A stretch of 9,812 bases of DNA from NCBI GenBank assembly GCA_023419055.1, contig JAEZYO010000992.1, positions 1 to 9,812 of the forward strand. Direction: 5' to 3'. Source of the DNA: Pseudomonadota bacterium. GTDB taxonomy: Bacteria; Myxococcota; Polyangia; Polyangiales; Polyangiaceae. Of this stretch, positions 6,009-9,812 are shown piece after piece. Position 1 is the first letter of the stretch. Each line of letters starts with the position of its first letter. The translations under genes and the position numbers were made by a program. The notes under the pieces were generated by a model that had not been told where the DNA came from, did not search any database, and was given only the letters and a program-made list of their open reading frames with translations.

Positions 6009-8549
6009 ATGCGAACTTCGCTCACGTCTTGTCTCGCGGTCCTGACCGGCTCGGTGTTGCTCGTTGGCGCGTGCTCCAACGACAGCGCTTCGCCCCTTAC
6101 CGGCGCGACCGCTGGCGCGTCTGGAACGGCTGGGGCGGGCGGCTCCGGCACGGCCGGCCTCTCCGGAAGCGGCGGAGCCACGAGCGCGGGCACGGGTGGA
6201 GGGGGCACGCAGAGCGGCCCGGGGGGTGAATCGGACGCGGGCCCTCCACCGCTCGTGTGCCCCCCTCCACCGCCCGCGTCGGACGCCTATACCGCGGATG
6301 CGACCGGCATCACCTTCAAGCCGAGCAGCGGTCTAGTCAGGCTCGAGGTGTGCCAGGACGACGTCTTCCGAGTCAGGTACACGATCGCTGACTCACTTCC
6401 CGAGAAGACTTCCCTCTCGGTCAACAAGGACTGGCCGGCGACGGCCTTTTGCATCGAAGAAGACTCGGGAATCGTGACTGTGACGACCTTGCGCTCGAAG
6501 GCCAAGGTCGAACTCACGAGCGGCCTCGTGACGTTCACCGATCTCGATGACGCGGTGATCCTGTCGGAAGCCGAGAAGTCGCTGACGCCCGCGACCGTCG
6601 AAGGTGTGAGCACGCACCGCGTCGAGACCGTTTTCGACTCCCCCGTCGATGAAGCGTTGTTCGGGCTCGGGCAGCACCAGGACGGCGTCATGAATCGCAA
6701 GGGGACGGACCGGCGCATCCTGAACGTCAACACCGAGATCAACGTTCCGGTCCTGGTTTCCAACCGCGGCTACGGCGTTTTCTGGGACAACTATTCCACT
6801 TCGGACTTCTACGGTGGGGAGTCGAACGAAACGCAGTACCGGTACGTGTCGGAAGCGGGCGATCTGGTCGACTACTACTTCTTCCACGGCCCGAGCATCG
6901 ACCAGGTCGTGGCGCTGTACCGAACGGCCACCGGCAGCGCCCCGTTGTTTCCGAAGTGGGCCTACGGCTTGTTTCAGTCGAAGGACAAGTACGGCAGCCA
7001 GACCGAGCTTTTGAACGTGAAGAACGGCTACCGCGACAACGACATCCCGCTCGACGTCATCGTTCAAGATTGGGACTACTGGAACCCGTACGCGTGGGGC
7101 TCGCACTTCATGGATGAAGGTCGATACCCCGATCCCGCCGGGCTCATCGACGACATGCACGCCGACAACGTCCACACGATGATCTCGATCTGGCCCGTGT
7201 ACGAAGACCCGGGGACCGAGATCAAGGCGGGTGAGCTCGACAATTTCGACTCCCTGGACGAGATGGGTGCGCTCTACCCCACGAGCGGAACTCACCACTT
7301 CTACGACACCTTCGACGAGGCCGCGCGTGAGCTCGTGTTCCAGCAGATCAACGACCGCCTGCTCGGGGCGTACGGCTGGGACGCCATCTGGGCAGACAAC
7401 ACCGAGCCACAAGGCTATCCCGACCCCGTCAATGTCCGGACCGCGGACACCGCCGTCGGGAAAGGGGCGGTCTTCTTGAACGCCTACCCGCTCCAGCACT
7501 CCAAAGGAGTGTACGAGCACTGGCGCAGCAGCGGCCCCAACCAGAAGCGGGTCTACAACCTGACGCGAAGCGCTTTCGCCGGCCAGCAGCGCTATGCAAC
7601 GACTTGCTGGTCGGGGGACATCGACTCCAACTTTCCCACGCTCGAAAGGCAGCTGCCCGCAGGGCTCAACTTTGCCATCGCGGGGATCCCCTATTGGACG
7701 ACCGACATCGGTGGCTACTGGGGCCACCCGGGTCGGATCGATTGGACCACGAGCGAAAGCAACGAGCTTTTCACTCGCTGGTTCCAGTACGGGACCTTCT
7801 CTCCCATCTTCCGGGTCCACGGAGGCGGCTCGAGAGAACTGTACGGGAACCAGTGGACCGCGACTACTCGAGCGAACCTCTTGAAGTTCGACAACCTGCG
7901 CTATCGCTTGATGCCGTACATCTATTCACTGGCGTGGAGAGTGACCGACCAGGGGTACACCATCATGCGTCATCTCGTGTTCGACTACCCGCAAGACGAG
8001 AACGTCTTCGATATCGACGATCAGTTCTTGTTCGGGCCGGCCATTCTGGTGAACCCGGTCACGGCGGCTGGGGTGACCAGTCGGCAAGTCTATCTCCCGA
8101 CGGGGGGATGGTACGACTTCTGGACGGGGTCGCCGGTCAGCGGCGGGACGACGATCACGGCGGCCGCCCCGCTCAGCCAAATACCACTCTACGTCAAAGC
8201 CGGTTCGATCGTGCCCATGGGGCCGTTCATCCAGTACGCGACTGAGAGTATCGACCCGCTCGAGATCCGTGTCTATCGAGGCGCAAGCGGCTCGTTTGCG
8301 CTCTACGAGGACGAGGGTGATACCTACGACTACGAGAACGGTGAGTACTCACTCATCCCGTTCACCTGGAACGAGGCGACGCAAGAGCTCACCATTGGTG
8401 CCAGGACCGGAACCTACGACGGGATGCCCATGAACCGAACGTTCAACATCGTCTGGGTAGACACCGATCACGGCGGAGGCGTCGAGCTCGCGACTCCCGA
8501 CGAAACGCTGACTTACGACGGCTCTGCCCAGGTCGTCAGCGCGAACTGA
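6009..8549 (+). CDS. GH31 glycosidase lipoprotein, alpha-xylosidase-like
   Basis: An 846-residue predicted lipoprotein of glycoside hydrolase family 31, which cleaves terminal alpha-glucosyl or alpha-xylosyl residues with retention. The signal peptide ends in lipobox VGAC (C22) with serine next, followed by a Gly/Ala/Thr/Ser linker to about residue 75 and a Pro-rich stretch. The N-terminal beta domain includes FGLGQHQDG (from F218). The catalytic barrel runs from about 317 to 640: QDWDYW (D354-D356), nucleophile D463 in WADNTEP, R520 in TRSAFAGQ, acid/base D537 in CWSGD, D566 in TTDIGGYWG and H604 in FRVHGGG. C-terminal beta domains follow (GGWYDFW, W701). All key residues are present. The WSGD, TTDIGGYWG and FRVHG motifs favour alpha-xylosidase, but alpha-glucosidase remains possible. 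An in-frame TGA at 5988-5990 leaves 6009 as the only start. No Shine-Dalgarno sequence is visible. It probably works on the cell surface or in the periplasm. Confidence 0.92.
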   Translation: MRTSLTSCLAVLTGSVLLVGACSNDSASPLTGATAGASGTAGAGGSGTAGLSGSGGATSAGTGGGGTQSGPGGESDAGPPPLVCPPPPPASDAYTADATGITFKPSSGLVRLEVCQDDVFRVRYTIADSLPEKTSLSVNKDWPATAFCIEEDSGIVTVTTLRSKAKVELTSGLVTFTDLDDAVILSEAEKSLTPATVEGVSTHRVETVFDSPVDEALFGLGQHQDGVMNRKGTDRRILNVNTEINVPVLVSNRGYGVFWDNYSTSDFYGGESNETQYRYVSEAGDLVDYYFFHGPSIDQVVALYRTATGSAPLFPKWAYGLFQSKDKYGSQTELLNVKNGYRDNDIPLDVIVQDWDYWNPYAWGSHFMDEGRYPDPAGLIDDMHADNVHTMISIWPVYEDPGTEIKAGELDNFDSLDEMGALYPTSGTHHFYDTFDEAARELVFQQINDRLLGAYGWDAIWADNTEPQGYPDPVNVRTADTAVGKGAVFLNAYPLQHSKGVYEHWRSSGPNQKRVYNLTRSAFAGQQRYATTCWSGDIDSNFPTLERQLPAGLNFAIAGIPYWTTDIGGYWGHPGRIDWTTSESNELFTRWFQYGTFSPIFRVHGGGSRELYGNQWTATTRANLLKFDNLRYRLMPYIYSLAWRVTDQGYTIMRHLVFDYPQDENVFDIDDQFLFGPAILVNPVTAAGVTSRQVYLPTGGWYDFWTGSPVSGGTTITAAAPLSQIPLYVKAGSIVPMGPFIQYATESIDPLEIRVYRGASGSFALYEDEGDTYDYENGEYSLIPFTWNEATQELTIGARTGTYDGMPMNRTFNIVWVDTDHGGGVELATPDETLTYDGSAQVVSAN

Positions 8550-8596
8550 GTCGACGCCGACAGCTCAACCCGTAACCGCTCCACGGCGCGCGTTGG

Positions 8597-8629
8597 CGGC
8601 TGAAGCCTGGGGCTCCGTTCCACCAGCCG
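8597..8629. terminator. Possible stem-loop between convergent genes
   Basis: Arms CGGCTG (8597-8602) and CAGCCG (8624-8629) enclose a smaller stem AGCC-TGG-GGCT (8604-8614). It lies in the 130-bp gap where the GH31 gene and the minus-strand gene meet, so it could serve both. There is no T-run on either strand, so support is weak. Confidence 0.25.
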
Positions 8630-8679
8630 AGGGCATCGACCATCGCGGCTTCGTAGCGCTCGCCCAAGATACAGTCGGT

Positions 8680-9812
8680 TCAGCGGACCCAAAGCTCCAA
8701 TTGGTAGTCCGTGATGCCGCCCTTTGGCTCGTTGTCGCCGCGAACCGAGGCCCAGCCGCCTCCGAATGCGTAGCATGCCGTGGGGTTCAGATTACCGCCG
8801 TAGAAGGCGCCTCGACCGATCCACTGGCCACTGCTGCAACCACACTCGACGTTGGTGTCATTCGCCGGCTTGACGGCCCAACTGGTATCGCCCGGGCGAA
8901 CGTCGAGGCTCTGGCTCGCGCGGCAGAACACCGCGCCAGAAGCTTCGGTGACCCAACCGCGGAGCTCGTCGTCCGAGGTCCAGAAGTTCGTCACCGGGAT
9001 CGCGGTGTCGATATCGTTCACGAACAGCTCTTTGGAGGGCTGAAAGCCGATGAACCCATCACCGGCACCTTGCCAGCGGAGGCGTACGTCGGTGTACTGC
9101 CCTACGAAACGTGCAGCGATGAGCCCGTCGCCGGTGCCTTCGGCGATTTCGCTCGGTAGCCCCTCTTCGTCTGCCAGGAAACGGAACGTGCCCTGGCCGC
9201 CCGCCGCCTCGCGCCCCACTAGCGTCCAGCCGGCGTCATCGGGGGTCATGTCGCAGAGGACGCTGATGGGAGTGCGACCAGCAGCAGGGCCGTCCGGATC
9301 GACCACATGAACGCCCGACTGCGCGCTCGGTCTCGCCTTCAGGATCTCCAGGCAGGTTGGGTAGGTTTCTCCGCTGCAGGTGTCGCCGGTGAAGCCAGCA
9401 GGGCACTCACAGGCGTAGGTGGCGTCACCGTCGAAGCACGTGCCCCCGTTCTTGCAGGGATTGGGCGAGCAGTCGTCGAGGTTGACTTCGCAATGTCGGC
9501 CGCTGAACCCGGGCGCGCAGTCGCAGGTGTAATCTTCGACGCCGTCGAAGCAGACGCCATCGTTGTCGCAAGGATTGGGCGAGCAGTCGTCGAGGTTGAC
9601 TTCACAATGCCGGCCGCTGAACCCGGGCGCGCAGTCGCAAGTGTACCCGTCTCCGCCGTCCCGGCAAATCGCGCCGTTGAGGCAAGAGGCCGACTCGCAA
9701 CCGTCGACGTTGATCTCGCAGTCCTTTCCTCCAAATCCCGTCGAGCACAAGCAAGCGTATCCGCCGCCCTCGAGCGGTACGCACGCGCCCTCGTTCTGGC
9801 ACGGGTTGGCCT
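8680..9812 (-). CDS. EGF-repeat and fibrinogen-like domain protein, 5' end outside window
   Basis: The visible part has 376 residues and the open frame continues past the window edge. Counting from the first full codon (9808-9810), EGF modules lie at about 1-34 (first cysteines cut off), 35-71, 73-109 and 111-146, each with the C-C-C-C-x-C-x8-C pattern. Modules two to four carry C-x-D-x4-Y-x-C, the Asp/Asn-hydroxylation consensus of calcium-binding EGF domains, and leading acidic residues (NLDDC). Residues about 148-376 resemble the fibrinogen-related/intelectin-like domain: TCLEIL, then VLCDM (C186) and GWTLV (W195), ending YQLELWVR at the stop. Such domains bind glycans or proteins outside the cell, so this is probably a secreted adhesin or lectin, but the signal peptide is not visible. 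A TTG at 9748-9750 is not the true start because the EGF module runs on upstream of it. Confidence 0.85.
   Translation of the reverse strand, partial: ANPCQNEGACVPLEGGGYACLCSTGFGGKDCEINVDGCESASCLNGAICRDGGDGYTCDCAPGFSGRHCEVNLDDCSPNPCDNDGVCFDGVEDYTCDCAPGFSGRHCEVNLDDCSPNPCKNGGTCFDGDATYACECPAGFTGDTCSGETYPTCLEILKARPSAQSGVHVVDPDGPAAGRTPISVLCDMTPDDAGWTLVGREAAGGQGTFRFLADEEGLPSEIAEGTGDGLIAARFVGQYTDVRLRWQGAGDGFIGFQPSKELFVNDIDTAIPVTNFWTSDDELRGWVTEASGAVFCRASQSLDVRPGDTSWAVKPANDTNVECGCSSGQWIGRGAFYGGNLNPTACYAFGGGWASVRGDNEPKGGITDYQLELWVR
9454..9645 (-). repeat. Tandem 114-bp EGF-coding repeat
   Basis: Positions 9454-9531 and 9568-9645 match over 78 nt with four mismatches (9457/9571, 9490/9604, 9496/9610, 9526/9640), all at third codon positions and synonymous. 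The period is 114 bp, or 38 residues, one EGF module. The flanking EGF modules are more diverged. This fits recent duplication or gene conversion within the array. Confidence 0.85.

Noticed and set aside
6393..7820. 475-codon open frame on the minus strand
   Set aside because: Antisense to the catalytic part of the GH31 gene and lacking any recognisable motif. Its length comes from the GC-rich third positions of GH31.
8593..9159. 188-codon plus-strand open frame at the end of the window
   Set aside because: It lies opposite the fibrinogen-like domain, whose reading is supported by clear motifs. No family resemblance is seen in the plus frame.

Overview
The window is GC-rich and gene-dense and reads as chromosomal DNA of a Gram-negative bacterium, most likely a myxobacterium of the Polyangia type. 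This is an inference from three signs: two lipoproteins with long Gly/Thr/Ala-rich linkers behind the lipobox, an outer-membrane barrel gene ending in an aromatic residue, and a large surface protein built from Notch-like EGF modules and a fibrinogen-like domain. No rRNA, tRNA, CRISPR array, insertion sequence or integrase was seen.

Layout. Positions 1-2892 hold a tightly packed plus-strand operon: the 3' part of one sugar-type ABC ATPase, a complete second ABC ATPase starting on a 4-bp ATGA overlap, and a xylose-isomerase-like TIM-barrel sugar isomerase/epimerase whose start lies inside the end of the second ATPase gene (89-bp overlap). After a 121-bp gap with two adjacent small palindromes comes a ThuA-domain lipoprotein (3014-4111). 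After a further 97 bp with a terminator-like hairpin comes a predicted outer-membrane porin (4209-5600). A 408-bp gap with two hairpins but no supported gene precedes a secreted GH31 glycosidase lipoprotein (6009-8549). From the far end a minus-strand gene, cut by the window edge, encodes EGF repeats plus a fibrinogen-like domain (8680-9812) and converges on the GH31 gene.

How it may work together (inference): a surface or periplasmic GH31 enzyme releases an alpha-linked sugar, the porin admits it across the outer membrane, an ABC importer powered by two different ATPases brings it into the cytoplasm, and the TIM-barrel enzyme isomerises it. The ThuA lipoprotein acts in the envelope on the same or a related sugar. 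The permeases and binding protein are not in the window and would be expected upstream of position 1. The EGF/fibrinogen-like protein is convergent and probably belongs to a different process, such as adhesion or carbohydrate recognition.

Most noteworthy: the whole layout as a candidate sugar-uptake locus without SusC/SusD, the 89-bp gene overlap, the terminator-like hairpin almost touching the porin start, and the Notch-like EGF array in which two neighbouring repeats differ only at synonymous sites over 78 nt.
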